Notes: a model not told the origin generated them from the letters alone. DNA of 64,000 nucleotides from Bacteroides fragilis (GCF_019583405.1 NZ_SZUU01000008.1:62001-126000); one strand, 5' to 3'; shown: positions 45,409 to 54,850, counted from the first letter of the stretch. A program made the numbers and translations.

Positions 45409-46230
45409 GTGAAAAATAAATTTTCTAAAATATTCTCAATAGCTGTTTATACGTCTCTTGCTTTATCCGTCGGGGCTTGTAAGAGTGATCCCATCCGGTT
45501 GCCGGAACTGAGCGGGCATCGGGGAGCCGATTACATTGCACCGGAGAATACGTTGGCTTCGGCGGATTCTTGTATAAAATATAAGATTGACTTTATGGAG
45601 TGTGATGTTTGTATCAGCAAGGACAGTGTGTTCTATTTGCTGCACGACTCCACTTTAGACCGTACGACGAATGGATCGGGGCCGATTGCTGAATGGCTTT
45701 CGGCCGATATCGATACGCTGGACGCAGGCTCGTGGTTTGGAGAAGAGTTCAGGGAGCAGCGCGTACCCCGGTTAGAGGTTTTATTACGGAAGGCCAAACA
45801 GAATGGATTGAAGCTGACCCTTGATTATCGTTCGGGGGACTTCGGACAATTGCTCGGGCTGGTGCGCAGAGAAGGAATGCTGGAAAATTGTACATTCACT
45901 TTTTGGTCGGACACACAAGCAAAAGCATTTCGTCAGGCAGCTCCTGAAGTACGGACTTTGCAAGCGTATGTGGGAGGTGGTGCCGAACTTGATAAGGTTA
46001 TAGCGGAAATAAACCCTGATATTGCGGTTATCCGGATTGATTCGCTGGATAAGCATCTGGTGGAGCGTTGTCATAAAAAAGGACTGAGAGTGCTTGCATT
46101 GGCATTGGGCGCCGATAATGTGGAAGAGTCCGATCGGAAAGCTATAGAACTTGGAGTGGATGTGTTGGCTACAGACAGACCGGAGTTATTTGTGAAGAAA
46201 TACAGACCAGAGCATACATGGAAGGAATGA
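45409..46230 (+). CDS. Glycerophosphodiester phosphodiesterase-family lipoprotein
   Basis: 273 residues from a GTG start at 45409 (reads M-KNKFSKIFSIAVYTSLALSVGACKSD), chosen because the promoter lies downstream of the earlier ATG and because it gives a clean lipoprotein signal with lipobox VGAC. The GDPD TIM barrel shows HRGADYIAPENTLAS (catalytic His about 37, metal-binding Glu), ECDVCISKDSVFYLLHDSTLDRTTNG (metal Asp, second catalytic His) and a C-terminal ALALGADN ... GVDVLATDRPEL. It probably hydrolyses deacylated phospholipid head groups in the periplasm to glycerol 3-phosphate and an alcohol. Confidence 0.9.
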   Translation: MKNKFSKIFSIAVYTSLALSVGACKSDPIRLPELSGHRGADYIAPENTLASADSCIKYKIDFMECDVCISKDSVFYLLHDSTLDRTTNGSGPIAEWLSADIDTLDAGSWFGEEFREQRVPRLEVLLRKAKQNGLKLTLDYRSGDFGQLLGLVRREGMLENCTFTFWSDTQAKAFRQAAPEVRTLQAYVGGGAELDKVIAEINPDIAVIRIDSLDKHLVERCHKKGLRVLALALGADNVEESDRKAIELGVDVLATDRPELFVKKYRPEHTWKE

Positions 46231-46262
46231 AACGATGCCGGGACGGGACAGATATGTCAAAA

Positions 46263-46357
46263 CTCACCACAGAGGACACAGAGTAACACAGAGGCGATTT
46301 TAAGTTATTGATTATTAATAAAAGACTCTGTGATACTCCGTGTTACTCCGTGGTGAA
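46263..46357. repeat. Imperfect inverted repeat between convergent genes (CACAGAG-type repeat)
   Basis: TCACCACAGAGGACACAGAG at 46264 and its extension GTAACACAGAG face ACTCTGTGATACTCCGTGTT and ACTCCGTGGTGA at 46325-46356. The arms are about 30 bases with several mismatches, and each arm is built of short CACAGAG/CACGGAG repeats. It probably folds into a hairpin and may end transcripts from both sides. Similar short repeats recur between Bacteroides genes. Confidence 0.6.
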
Positions 46358-46399
46358 AAGAGTTATGACACATCTCCATGAATTAACGGGAAAGGCGTT

Positions 46400-47410
46400 T
46401 TATTTTACTTCCCATGTTTCATTGATCATCAGTAACTCCTTGAAGTTGTGATACTTCTTTTTGCCTTTCACTTCATCGATTTGTTCGACAATTGCATCGT
46501 TATAGGTCGGAGCTTCCACGTCGCGAATCACACCAAGCGCAATCGGGAAATCCGGTCCTTCCATCAGTGCTAACTTCAGTTGCAGAGTGTTGTCTTGGCT
46601 GTGAGCATCGTGAACCAAGATGTCTTTCTCCGTAATGCCGTTTTCGCCTAATCTCACTACCTTCAGTCCGAAACCTTCCTGCATCAGTCCGAACTCTTTG
46701 TTCTCACCAAAGAGCATCGGTTTGCCATGCTCCAGATAGATTGCATTTTTGGAACGCCCCTCTTTGGTAGCTACCGATTCATGTGTGCCGTCGTTGAAGA
46801 TAACACAATTTTGCAGAACTTCTACAACTGATGCTCCTTTATGGTTAGCGGCAGCTTTCAGGACTTCGACAGATGCCGGTCCGTCTACTGCTACACAACG
46901 CGCAAAGAAGCGTCCGCGTGCTCCGAAGCAAAGCTCTGCCGGATGAAACGGATCTTCTACGGTTCCGTAAGGAGACGATTTGCTGACGAAACCACGATCG
47001 GAAGTCGGAGAATATTGGCCTTTAGTCAGACCGTAGATGCGGTTGTTCAACAGGATCATATTCAGGTCAATATTGCGGCGTATTGCATGAATGAAATGGT
47101 TACCGCCAATAGCCAGACCGTCACCATCACCGGAAATCTGCCAGATGGTTAAATCCGGATTAGCTACTTTGGCTCCTGTTGCGACAGCAGCTGCACGTCC
47201 ATGGATGGTATGGAAACCGTAAGTGTTGACGTAATAAGGTAAACGGGAAGAACAACCGATACCGGAGATTACGGCAATGTTGTGTGGAGCTACTCCCAGT
47301 TCGGCCATGGCCTTGTGCAGAGAGTTCAGGAAAGCATGGTCACCACATCCCGGGCACCAACGAGGCTGGCCTGATTTATAATCTTTTGCTGTATATACTG
47401 TTTCGCTCAT
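46400..47410 (-). CDS. korB: 2-oxoacid:ferredoxin oxidoreductase, beta subunit (probable 2-oxoglutarate type)
   Basis: 336 residues. TPP-binding subunit. Starts SETVYTAKDYKSGQPRWCPGCGDHAFL (conserved CPGCGD), then GIGCSSRLPYYVNTYGFHTIHGRAAAVATGAK and the TPP/Mg motif ISGDGDGLAIGGNHFIHAIRRNIDLNMILLNNRIYGLTKGQYSPTS. With the alpha subunit it decarboxylates a 2-oxoacid to its CoA ester while reducing ferredoxin. Substrate choice (2-oxoglutarate) is inferred from the two-subunit layout. It lies 3 bases after korA. Confidence 0.92.
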   Translation of the reverse strand: MSETVYTAKDYKSGQPRWCPGCGDHAFLNSLHKAMAELGVAPHNIAVISGIGCSSRLPYYVNTYGFHTIHGRAAAVATGAKVANPDLTIWQISGDGDGLAIGGNHFIHAIRRNIDLNMILLNNRIYGLTKGQYSPTSDRGFVSKSSPYGTVEDPFHPAELCFGARGRFFARCVAVDGPASVEVLKAAANHKGASVVEVLQNCVIFNDGTHESVATKEGRSKNAIYLEHGKPMLFGENKEFGLMQEGFGLKVVRLGENGITEKDILVHDAHSQDNTLQLKLALMEGPDFPIALGVIRDVEAPTYNDAIVEQIDEVKGKKKYHNFKELLMINETWEVK

Positions 47411-47413
47411 CTC

Positions 47414-49264
47414 TTATTCCTCCAATAATTTAGTAAATGCTTCTACAAGTTCTCTCGTTACGAACGGCTGGCCCTTTACCTGGTTGAACTGGCTGATATT
47501 CAATCCGGGCACTTTCATGCGCAGATATCCTGCAAACTGTCCCAGGTTCTGTTCGGCCACCACGATCTTTTTGTATTTCTTCAGTACTTCAGCAGTGTTC
47601 TTAGGCAGCGGATTGATATATTGGAAATGGGCAAGTCCCACTTTTTTTCCGTTTTTGCGCATATGTTCCACAGCTGAATAGAGATGTCCATAAGTACCGC
47701 CCCAGCCAACTACCAACAGGTCGGCATCAGTATCGCCCTGTACTTCAAGTTCGGGGATGCTGTCGGCTATCTTTTCTACTTTAGCCTGGCGTAGAAGCGT
47801 CATTTTCTGGTGGTTCTCAGGTTCTGTAGAGATTACACCTGTTTCATTACTCTTTTCAAGCCCGCCGATGCGGTGCATGAATCCTTCTGTTCCGGGAACG
47901 GCCCAATAGCGCGCGCCGCTCTTTTCGTTACGTTGGAACGGAGTCCATGTTCCGGCCATATCCGGTGTTACATATGGCGGTTTGATAGCCGGATATTCGT
48001 CCAGGTTAGGAAGTTTCCAGGCTGCAGAACCGTTGGCAATGAAGGCGTCGGTCAGCAATACTACCGGAGTCATGTGCTCAAGAGCTATTTTGGCAGCCAT
48101 ATAGGTGGCATCAAAGCAGTTAGTGGGCGAAGTGGCTGCAATGACGGGCATCGGGCTTTCGCCATTGCGTCCGTAGAGAGCTTGCAGCAGGTCGGTTTGT
48201 TCCGATTTGGTTGGCATACCGGTAGAAGGTCCTCCACGCTGTACATTGATTACAACCAATGGAAGTTCGGCAATAACAGCCAGATTCATGGCTTCGCTTT
48301 TCAGGCATACACCCGGTCCCGAAGTCGTTGTCACAGCCAGATCGCCTGCAAAAGCCGCACCAACGGCTGAAGCACATCCGGCAATCTCGTCTTCACACTG
48401 AACGGTTTTCACACCTAATGATTTATGTTTTGCAAGCTCGTGCAGGATGTCGGTAGCCGGAGTAATGGGATATGATCCTAAATAGAGTTCCAGCCCGGCT
48501 TTTTCCGCAGCGGCGATTAAGCCGTAAGCCGTAGCTTTGTTACCATTGATATCGGTGTAGAGTCCTGCAGCTTTTGGAATTTTACTTTCAATTTTGTAAG
48601 TGGAAGTAGAAGCGTGCGTATTGGCTCCATAATTGTAACCGTCGTTCAGCACTTTGATGTTGGCAGCGGCAATTTCCGGTTTCTTGGCGAACTTCTCGTT
48701 CAGCATTTTTTCTGCGGCGGACAGGTTACGGTTAAACAACCAGCATACTAATCCGAGGGCGAACATATTTTTGCAACGCAGCATGGCTTTGTTGTCCAGT
48801 CCGGAGTCCTTAAGGCTTTCCTTACACATTGAGGAGATGGGGACTTCGAGTATTTGTTGTTTAATTCCCAGTTCTTCAAAAGGGTTGCCTGTTTTAAACT
48901 GTGCTTTTTCCAAATCTTTCTCTCCGAAGGAGTCGGAGTCGGTGATAACCAGTCCCTGCGATTTACAGAATTTAATTTGAGTTTTCAGTGCGGCGGGATT
49001 CATGGCTACCAATACGTGGCAATGATCACCGGGAGTGAATATTTTACTTGCGCCAACGTGTACCTGAAAACCCGACACACCTGTCAGCGACCCTTGCGGA
49101 GCACGAATATCTGCCGGATAATCGGGAAATGTACAGATGTCATTTCCAACCGTAGCCGACACGTTCGAGAAGATGTTGCCGGCCAACTGCATACCGTCGC
49201 CGGAATCGCCGGAGAAGCGGACAACCACTTCCTCTAATTCTTTAACCATCATTTCGTCTGCCAT
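47414..49264 (-). CDS. korA: 2-oxoacid:ferredoxin oxidoreductase, fused gamma-alpha subunit
   Basis: 616 residues. The N-terminal gamma domain (about 10-190; VVRFSGDSGDGMQLAGNIFSN) is fused to the alpha domain (about 210-600), with GSYPITPATDILHELAKHKSLGVKTVQCEDEIAGCASAVGAAFAG, TTTSGPGVCLKSEAMNLA and QRGGPSTGMPTKSEQTDL. The C-terminal CoA/ferredoxin side has VEHMRKNGKKVGLAHFQYINPLP. It forms the operon korA-korB. A -7 box, TAACTTTG (49389-49396 on the - strand), lies 125 bases upstream. Confidence 0.93.
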   Translation of the reverse strand: MADEMMVKELEEVVVRFSGDSGDGMQLAGNIFSNVSATVGNDICTFPDYPADIRAPQGSLTGVSGFQVHVGASKIFTPGDHCHVLVAMNPAALKTQIKFCKSQGLVITDSDSFGEKDLEKAQFKTGNPFEELGIKQQILEVPISSMCKESLKDSGLDNKAMLRCKNMFALGLVCWLFNRNLSAAEKMLNEKFAKKPEIAAANIKVLNDGYNYGANTHASTSTYKIESKIPKAAGLYTDINGNKATAYGLIAAAEKAGLELYLGSYPITPATDILHELAKHKSLGVKTVQCEDEIAGCASAVGAAFAGDLAVTTTSGPGVCLKSEAMNLAVIAELPLVVINVQRGGPSTGMPTKSEQTDLLQALYGRNGESPMPVIAATSPTNCFDATYMAAKIALEHMTPVVLLTDAFIANGSAAWKLPNLDEYPAIKPPYVTPDMAGTWTPFQRNEKSGARYWAVPGTEGFMHRIGGLEKSNETGVISTEPENHQKMTLLRQAKVEKIADSIPELEVQGDTDADLLVVGWGGTYGHLYSAVEHMRKNGKKVGLAHFQYINPLPKNTAEVLKKYKKIVVAEQNLGQFAGYLRMKVPGLNISQFNQVKGQPFVTRELVEAFTKLLEE

Positions 49265-49388
49265 AATTCTATTTATATATTTAAATTTAGGATTAACATT
49301 AACCGGTGTTAGTGTGTTCTTAGAATATTAACCACCAGCGTGTCTTTTTTGTTTGTCACTTCCCTATATATGTGGCAGGCAAAGTTCG

Positions 49389-49396
49389 CAAAGTTA
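49389..49396 (-). promoter_or_regulatory. Promoter -7 box for korAB
   Basis: CAAAGTTA on the + strand reads TAACTTTG on the - strand. The leader to the korA ATG would be about 118 bases. Confidence 0.5.
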
Positions 49397-49722
49397 AGTG
49401 ACTTAACAAAATCTTTTCTGATTTATCTGTAGGGCTTTATTAAAAGATACCCGTTTTGCTGCTATTTTGTTCTCCGGAGTAAGCAAAATGTCTGCATTTT
49501 GTCTGAATATAGGCATTCTGACAAACAGATTGATATTGCTTCTTAACCCTTCTTCTGACGAATTGCTCTTCAATCGGCTTGATAGGTAGATATATGATTG
49601 TATTTTAATTGAATTTTCTTTCGTTTTTTGTGTTTTGAGTTCATTCTTATGATCGCTCGTCTATTCTTTATTGATATAGGAGGTATTTGCATATTCTTCT
49701 TGTATAAATCTATTCTTCGGGG
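49397..49722. other. Gene-free stretch between korAB and tRNA-Arg
   Basis: No supported coding sequence or clear repeat is visible in this AT-rich stretch. It ends at the tRNA promoter. Confidence 0.5.
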
Positions 49723-49753
49723 TTTGCCAAATCGGGAGAATGCGTTATCTTTG
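49723..49753 (+). promoter_or_regulatory. Promoter of tRNA-Arg
   Basis: TTTG (49723-49726), 19 bases, TATCTTTG (49746-49753): a textbook Bacteroides promoter, 17 bases before the tRNA. It is a useful internal standard for the other promoters called here. Confidence 0.8.
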
Positions 49754-49770
49754 CAGTCGATATCTATCAT

Positions 49771-49845
49771 GGCCCTGTAGTTCAACGGATAGAATAGAAG
49801 TTTCCTAAACTTTAGATAGGGGTTCGATTCTCCTCGGGGCTACCA
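49771..49845 (+). tRNA. tRNA-Arg (anticodon CCT)
   Basis: 75 bases folding as a full cloverleaf: acceptor GGCCCTG / CGGGGCT (with G-U at the first pair), D arm GTTC / GAAT, anticodon stem GAAGT / ACTTT with loop TTCCTAA giving anticodon CCT (reads AGG), T arm AGGGG / CTCCT with loop TTCGATT, and an encoded CCA end. Followed by a strong bidirectional terminator. Confidence 0.96.
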
Positions 49846-49851
49846 TAAAAT

Positions 49852-49890
49852 AAAAAGCCTCCTTCGCGTTATCGCGAAGGAGGCTTTTTT
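49852..49890. terminator. Bidirectional terminator between tRNA-Arg and secDF
   Basis: AAAAAGCCTCCTTCGCG pairs perfectly with CGCGAAGGAGGCTTTTT around a TTAT loop, with T-runs on both strands. It serves the tRNA (+) and secDF (-). Confidence 0.93.
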
Positions 49891-49912
49891 ATACCTTATA
49901 ATATATTAGGCT

Positions 49913-52900
49913 TTATTCTTCTGTAGTAGTTGCCGGTGCCGAACCTTTTTTGTTTTTCAGCATCATATAAGCAATTGGAGAAGCTACGAACAGTGATGAC
50001 AGTGTACCGATAACAACACCCAGAATCATTGCGAAGGCGAAGCTACGGATAGAATCACCACCCAGGATGAAGATACACAGCAATACGATCAACGTACTCA
50101 ATGATGTATTGATGGTACGTGCCAGAGTTGTGTTCAGAGAGTCATCGAACAACTGTTTCACATTGCGTTTCGGATACAGACTGAAGAACTCACGTACACG
50201 GTCGAAGATCACCACCTTATCGTTGATTGAGTAACCGATGGCAGTCAGGATAGCGCCGATGAAAGTCTGGTCGATTTCCAGAGAGAACGGCATCCAACCC
50301 CAGCACAGAGAGTATGCACCCATGATCATCAGCGTATCGCTGGTCAGAGCCGCTACCGAACCCACACTGTAAGCGATGTTGCGGAAACGGAGCAGGATGT
50401 ACAAACCGATGGCGATCAGGGCAAATACAACCGACCAGATAGCAGCTGTCTTGATATCGTCGGCGATACTCGGGCCCACTTTCTGTGAACTGATAATACT
50501 GCCGCCTGTGTGGTTGTCACGGTCGATGAATGTAGCCAGGGTGATGTTCTGAGTCAGCATGGGCTTCAATGCTTCGTACAGGTAAGATTCGATTTCCGAG
50601 TCCACATTGTTACCTTCGTCCTGAATGCGGTAGTTGGTACTGATACGTACAGTCTTCTTGTCGGTACCGATAGAGATAACACTTACGTTGGCATCACCGA
50701 ACTTGTTAGAGATCAGCTCACGTACCTGTTCCGGTTCTATCGGATTTTCGAATTGAACCTTGAAGTTACGTCCACCGGTGAAGTCGATACTTTGGCTCAA
50801 ACCGCGGGTTACCAATGAACCGATGCAGATCAGCAGGATCACACCTGTGATAGTCAGCCATTTCTTGTTGCCACCCATAAAGTCGAAGTGGGTATTTACC
50901 AGCATCTTCTTAGAGATAGGTGAAGTAAATGTCAGATTCAGCAGTTTGTCTTTGTTCATGAAGTGTTCGTAAACCAGACGGGTCATGAACACGGCTGTGA
51001 AGAATGAACAGAGGATACCGATGATCAGAGTTGTGGCGAAACCACGGATCGGACCTGTACCGAAGTAGAACAGGATGATACCGGTGATGATAGAAGTCAA
51101 GTTGGAGTCGAAGATAGCAGAGAAGGCATTTGAATAACCATCCGCCAATGCTTTCTTCACGCCCTTACCGCTACGAAGCTCTTCTTTGGTACGTTCGTAG
51201 ATCAACACGTTCGCATCCACCGCCATACCGAGTGACAACACCATACCGGCAATACCTGACATGGTCAGCGCAGCCTGGAAAGATGAAAGGATACCCAGTG
51301 TGAAGAAGAAGTTCAGTACCAAAGCGCCGTTGGCAATCATACCCGGGATGAATCCGTACATAGAGCACATATAGATCATCAGCAGGATCAGAGCGACAAC
51401 GAATGAGAAGATACCTGCGTTAATGGATTCCTGACCTAATGACGGACCGACGATGTCTTCCTGAACGATGTGTGCAGGAGCCGGCATCTTACCGGACTTC
51501 AATACGTTAGCCAAGTCCTTTGCCTGTTCCGGAGTAAAGTGGCCGGTGATCTGTGAGTTACCACCTGTAATCTCGTTACTTACGTTCGGAGCAGAATATA
51601 CATAATTATCCAATACGATGGCGATGGACTTATTGATGTTCTGTTTGGTCAGCAATGCCCAACGGCGTGCGCCGTCAGAGTTCATCGACATGCTTACAGA
51701 CGGTTTGCCATATTGGTCGTAGTCGTCTTTGGCATCGGTTACAACGTCACCTTCCAGCGGCGCTTTGCCATTACGTTCGGTCGATTTGATAGCATACAAT
51801 TCAAAAGTCTGTCCTTTCGGATCGTATTCAAACGGAGAAACGCCCCATTTCAGGCGAAGATCTTTCGGCAACTCGGCAGCCACTTCTTTCATAGCGAGGT
51901 ATGAATTGACAGTCGCTGTATCTTTGTAGTTTGCATAACCTACCACAGGGCCTCCGTTCGGATTTACACTCAGGATAGCCAGTAGCGGATGCTCTTTCTT
52001 CAGTTGTTCCAGATCGGCAGAAGAAGCCTGCTGTTTCTTTTCTCCGCCTTTCAGTGCGGCAGCAAGGCTGTCGGCAGCGCTGATTGTTTTATCGGGAGTA
52101 GCTTCTGTTGCAGCCAAGGCGGTTGAATCTATAGCGGCAACTGTATCGTTGGCGGTAGTTTCGTGTGCCAGGACTGCGCGGAGCTTAGAGTCGGCAGCCT
52201 GCAAGTAAGGAGCCACTTCCTTGGCGTTGTATGTTTCCCAGAATTCGAGATTGGCCGATCCCTGGAGCAACTTTCTTACACGTTCGGGTTCTTTGATACC
52301 CGGAAGTTCCACCATGATACGTCCCATTTTGTCCTCGAGGCTCTGGATGTTGGGCTGAACCACACCAAAGCGGTCGATACGTGTACGAAGCACGTTGTAG
52401 GAGTTGGTTACGGCAGCTTTTACTTCTTCTCTCAACACCTTCTCAACTTCGGCGTCAGATGATTTCTGGTTTACTTTGTCTTTGAGCTGTTGTGTTGCGA
52501 AGAGTTCAGAAAGCTTGGCACCCGGGGCAGTCTTGTGATACTCTTTAATAAAAAGCGTGATCACGTCGTCCTGGCTGGTAGTAGCTTGTTTGGCAGCTTC
52601 GGCCAGTGCTTTGTTGAAAGCTTCGTCGGGCTTGTTGTCAGCCAATGCTTTGATAACATCGGGTACAGACACTTCGAGGATAACGTTCATACCTCCCTTA
52701 AGGTCCAGACCTAAACTGATTTCCATTTCACGACACTGTTTCAGCGTATAGTTACCCAACCATACTTTCTCGTTGGAGAGAGAGTCGAGGTAGTCCTGCT
52801 CTACTTTCACATCGCCTTTCGCAAACTCTTTTGCCTTATTGGTATAATGGCGAGTCACGAAGGAGAAAGAGAGGTAGAACACGCATACCAGCGTGAGTAA

Positions 52901-52936
52901 TACCGCAAAAACCTTTACAAATCCTTTGTTTTGCAT
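49913..52936 (-). CDS. secDF: Protein translocase subunit SecDF (fused SecD and SecF)
   Basis: 1007 residues. Uses the proton gradient to pull proteins through SecYEG on the periplasmic side. SecD half: first helix, SLGLDLKGGMNVILEVSVPDVI, large periplasmic P1 domain with TRIDRFGVVQPNIQSLEDKMGRIMVELPGIKEPERV, and LSLGMAVDANVLIYERTKEELR. SecF half (from about 665): SIDFTGGRNFKVQFE and IGYSINDKVVIFDRVREFF. A low-complexity Ala/Thr/Lys insert (about 255-305) lies in the P1 domain. The fused form is normal in Bacteroidetes. The -7 box TATATTTG lies at 52994-53001 on the - strand. Confidence 0.97.
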   Translation of the reverse strand: MQNKGFVKVFAVLLTLVCVFYLSFSFVTRHYTNKAKEFAKGDVKVEQDYLDSLSNEKVWLGNYTLKQCREMEISLGLDLKGGMNVILEVSVPDVIKALADNKPDEAFNKALAEAAKQATTSQDDVITLFIKEYHKTAPGAKLSELFATQQLKDKVNQKSSDAEVEKVLREEVKAAVTNSYNVLRTRIDRFGVVQPNIQSLEDKMGRIMVELPGIKEPERVRKLLQGSANLEFWETYNAKEVAPYLQAADSKLRAVLAHETTANDTVAAIDSTALAATEATPDKTISAADSLAAALKGGEKKQQASSADLEQLKKEHPLLAILSVNPNGGPVVGYANYKDTATVNSYLAMKEVAAELPKDLRLKWGVSPFEYDPKGQTFELYAIKSTERNGKAPLEGDVVTDAKDDYDQYGKPSVSMSMNSDGARRWALLTKQNINKSIAIVLDNYVYSAPNVSNEITGGNSQITGHFTPEQAKDLANVLKSGKMPAPAHIVQEDIVGPSLGQESINAGIFSFVVALILLMIYMCSMYGFIPGMIANGALVLNFFFTLGILSSFQAALTMSGIAGMVLSLGMAVDANVLIYERTKEELRSGKGVKKALADGYSNAFSAIFDSNLTSIITGIILFYFGTGPIRGFATTLIIGILCSFFTAVFMTRLVYEHFMNKDKLLNLTFTSPISKKMLVNTHFDFMGGNKKWLTITGVILLICIGSLVTRGLSQSIDFTGGRNFKVQFENPIEPEQVRELISNKFGDANVSVISIGTDKKTVRISTNYRIQDEGNNVDSEIESYLYEALKPMLTQNITLATFIDRDNHTGGSIISSQKVGPSIADDIKTAAIWSVVFALIAIGLYILLRFRNIAYSVGSVAALTSDTLMIMGAYSLCWGWMPFSLEIDQTFIGAILTAIGYSINDKVVIFDRVREFFSLYPKRNVKQLFDDSLNTTLARTINTSLSTLIVLLCIFILGGDSIRSFAFAMILGVVIGTLSSLFVASPIAYMMLKNKKGSAPATTTEE

Positions 52937-52993
52937 TTTACTTTTAATTTATTATGATTACATTTTAATTGATTTCTGTCGCATACAAGGCTG

Positions 52994-53001
52994 CAAATAT
53001 A
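52994..53001 (-). promoter_or_regulatory. Promoter -7 box for secDF
   Basis: CAAATATA on the + strand reads TATATTTG on the - strand, 58 bases from the secDF ATG. Confidence 0.6.
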
Positions 53002-53749
53002 GTTTTTTTTTCACATTCAGAAGTAATTAGGAGGCAAATATTTGAATGTGAAGGGGATTTTTGAGATGCTTTGGCGGATATTGGCGGAAGTATCGTTTGT
53101 CATTTTGGCAATATGTCAAATGAAGGCTCTCAGATTTCATTTTTTCGGCTCTTGGCACGGGTTGCTCCGGAAAAACGGCTCTATTTCGTTCCGGAGTTTA
53201 TCGTATTTCCGGTTTTACCTTTCATTTCCTTTCAGAAAGAAAGCTGTGTGGACGTAAATGTTTCCGATACGTCTTCCGGGGAGGATAATCTGTCTTTTTG
53301 ATGCTCCGATAAGGACTGTTGAGAGAAGGCAGTTAGAAGATTATAAGGTCCGGATAAGTGTTATTTTTCGGGACAATAGATGTAATTTGAATAACATATA
53401 GAGATGTGGGGGAAAAGAAGTAAGCATTTTCCGAAAATGCTTACTTCTTTTGGGGTAAATGCTTACTTCTTTTCCCGAAAAGAAAGGGTCTTTTTGCTCT
53501 AAATCCCGGCTCATGTCGACGTAAACCCCGGCTTTCCGGTTCCAATTCACCGTTTTTTCTTCTGTCCGGCTCCTGGTTTGAGACTTTTTTCACCGGGTAT
53601 GGTTAGCGAATGGCGCTTTTTTCTGTCTTTTTGTTACTGAATCGGATTGCTGGGAAACAAAAGCGCATATTCCGCTTGTTGTGTCCCAGAGGCAGTGCTG
53701 ATGCGTACAGGGCTGTGTGGATGCTGTCGGAACGAGCTGTTTCCTACGA
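53002..53749. other. 748-base gene-free stretch with dispersed repeat
   Basis: No open frame in it has convincing composition. The notable content is the repeat at 53413-53505 (see separate entry). The flanks share a style of short CCGGCTTT and CCGTTTTTTC motifs with the gap at 33490-34134, suggesting that both gaps hold related non-coding sequence. Confidence 0.5.
53413..53505. repeat. Dispersed repeat, copy 2, containing a perfect 19-bp inverted repeat
   Basis: AAAAGAAGTAAGCATTTTC (53413-53431) is followed after one base by its exact reverse complement (53433-53451). A second direct copy, GGGTAAATGCTTACTTCTTTT, and CCGAAAAGAAAGGGTCTTTT follow. The same unit occurs three times at 33893-33985. 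The near-spacerless palindrome would form a strong cruciform or RNA hairpin. Confidence 0.75.
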
Positions 53750-54847
53750 TTAATCGGGGAGCGTGATGTAGCACCAGATAGGATAATGGTCCGAGTCTTT
53801 GATCGAATTGTCTACCGTACATCCCGATGCTTTCAGATTCTTGCTGATCAGGATATTGTCGATCCGGAAGTAGAATTTATTCTGGTTGTACGAGATACCC
53901 AGTCCCCGTCCCGATTCGGTGAATGCGTCATCCAGATCTTGCGAAATAACCCGGTGGGCATACGATATGGGAGAGTCGTTGAAGTCGCCGCAAACGATGA
54001 CCGAGGGGTAGGGCGAACGGGCTATTTCCTGAGCAATGGCGCGTGCCTGTGCCGAGCGGATAGCCGAAGCTTCAGCCAGTTTATTGACGAGTTGCCGGAT
54101 ACCGCTTTTCACTTTTCCGGCTTTCGGGTCTTTCAGCATGTCTTCGTATACTACTTTATCTTCGCGGGTAAGCTTGTTCGATTCAAGATGATTGTTTATC
54201 AGCAAGACGGTGTCTTTTCCTATTTTTATATCATAAACCATGCTGCCGTTGTAGTTGCTCTGATAGTCGAGCATACGGGCGGAAAGAATAGGGAACTTGG
54301 AGTAACAGGCTATCTGGCTGCCGGCTCCCGTCTTTCCCACCTGTTTGATGTGACGATGCGGGTAGTCTTTTAAGGCTTGCCTGATCTCCTTATTGTTGAG
54401 GTGTATCTTGGCTGTTTCGGAACCCGCATACTCCTGCATGCAGACAATGTCGGCTTTGCTGTTTTTTATATAGTTCAGAATAGGGTTCTGTCCATTCTCT
54501 TTCTTCATGTTGCCGAAGGACATGATGTTGTACGAAAGGAGTTTAATGCTGTTCTCCGGTTGTCCGGACGGCCCCATGTTGATGGGCATATACGTCCTGA
54601 TCTGCGGATAACAAAGCAGGAATCCTAAAAGAGGTACCAACGCGAGACGGTAGCGCACGATAAGCCAAAAGACCAGAAAGCAGAAGTTGATGACGAGAAA
54701 GATGGGGAATGTCAGTCCCAGACACGACTGCACCGGGTGTACTTCAGGGTTGATGTACGGACTGTAAGCTGTCAGCAGCAACATTCCGATAAAGAATGCG
54801 TTGACGGCCAGGAACAGAAATAGGGCTAATCTGCCTATATGCTTCAT
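53750..54847 (-). CDS. Endonuclease/exonuclease/phosphatase-family membrane protein
   Basis: 365 residues. Three N-terminal transmembrane helices (about 5-90; LALFLFLAVNAFFIGMLLL) precede an EEP-fold catalytic domain (about 100-365): LLSYNIMSFG, CMQEYAG (metal-binding Glu), LINNHLES (His), VIVCGDFNDSPISY (Asp/Asn) and the final SDHYPIW (Asp-His). The domain would lie outside the inner membrane and cleaves a phosphodiester; lipid head groups are as likely as nucleic acid. It starts 3 bases after the second rhomboid gene, completing a three-gene operon. Confidence 0.88.
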   Translation of the reverse strand: MKHIGRLALFLFLAVNAFFIGMLLLTAYSPYINPEVHPVQSCLGLTFPIFLVINFCFLVFWLIVRYRLALVPLLGFLLCYPQIRTYMPINMGPSGQPENSIKLLSYNIMSFGNMKKENGQNPILNYIKNSKADIVCMQEYAGSETAKIHLNNKEIRQALKDYPHRHIKQVGKTGAGSQIACYSKFPILSARMLDYQSNYNGSMVYDIKIGKDTVLLINNHLESNKLTREDKVVYEDMLKDPKAGKVKSGIRQLVNKLAEASAIRSAQARAIAQEIARSPYPSVIVCGDFNDSPISYAHRVISQDLDDAFTESGRGLGISYNQNKFYFRIDNILISKNLKASGCTVDNSIKDSDHYPIWCYITLPD

Positions 54848-54850
54848 ACG

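Noticed and set aside
53038-53301. Small + strand frames in the gap upstream of secDF
   Set aside because: No recognisable domain or gene-like composition; the gap carries dispersed repeat sequence.
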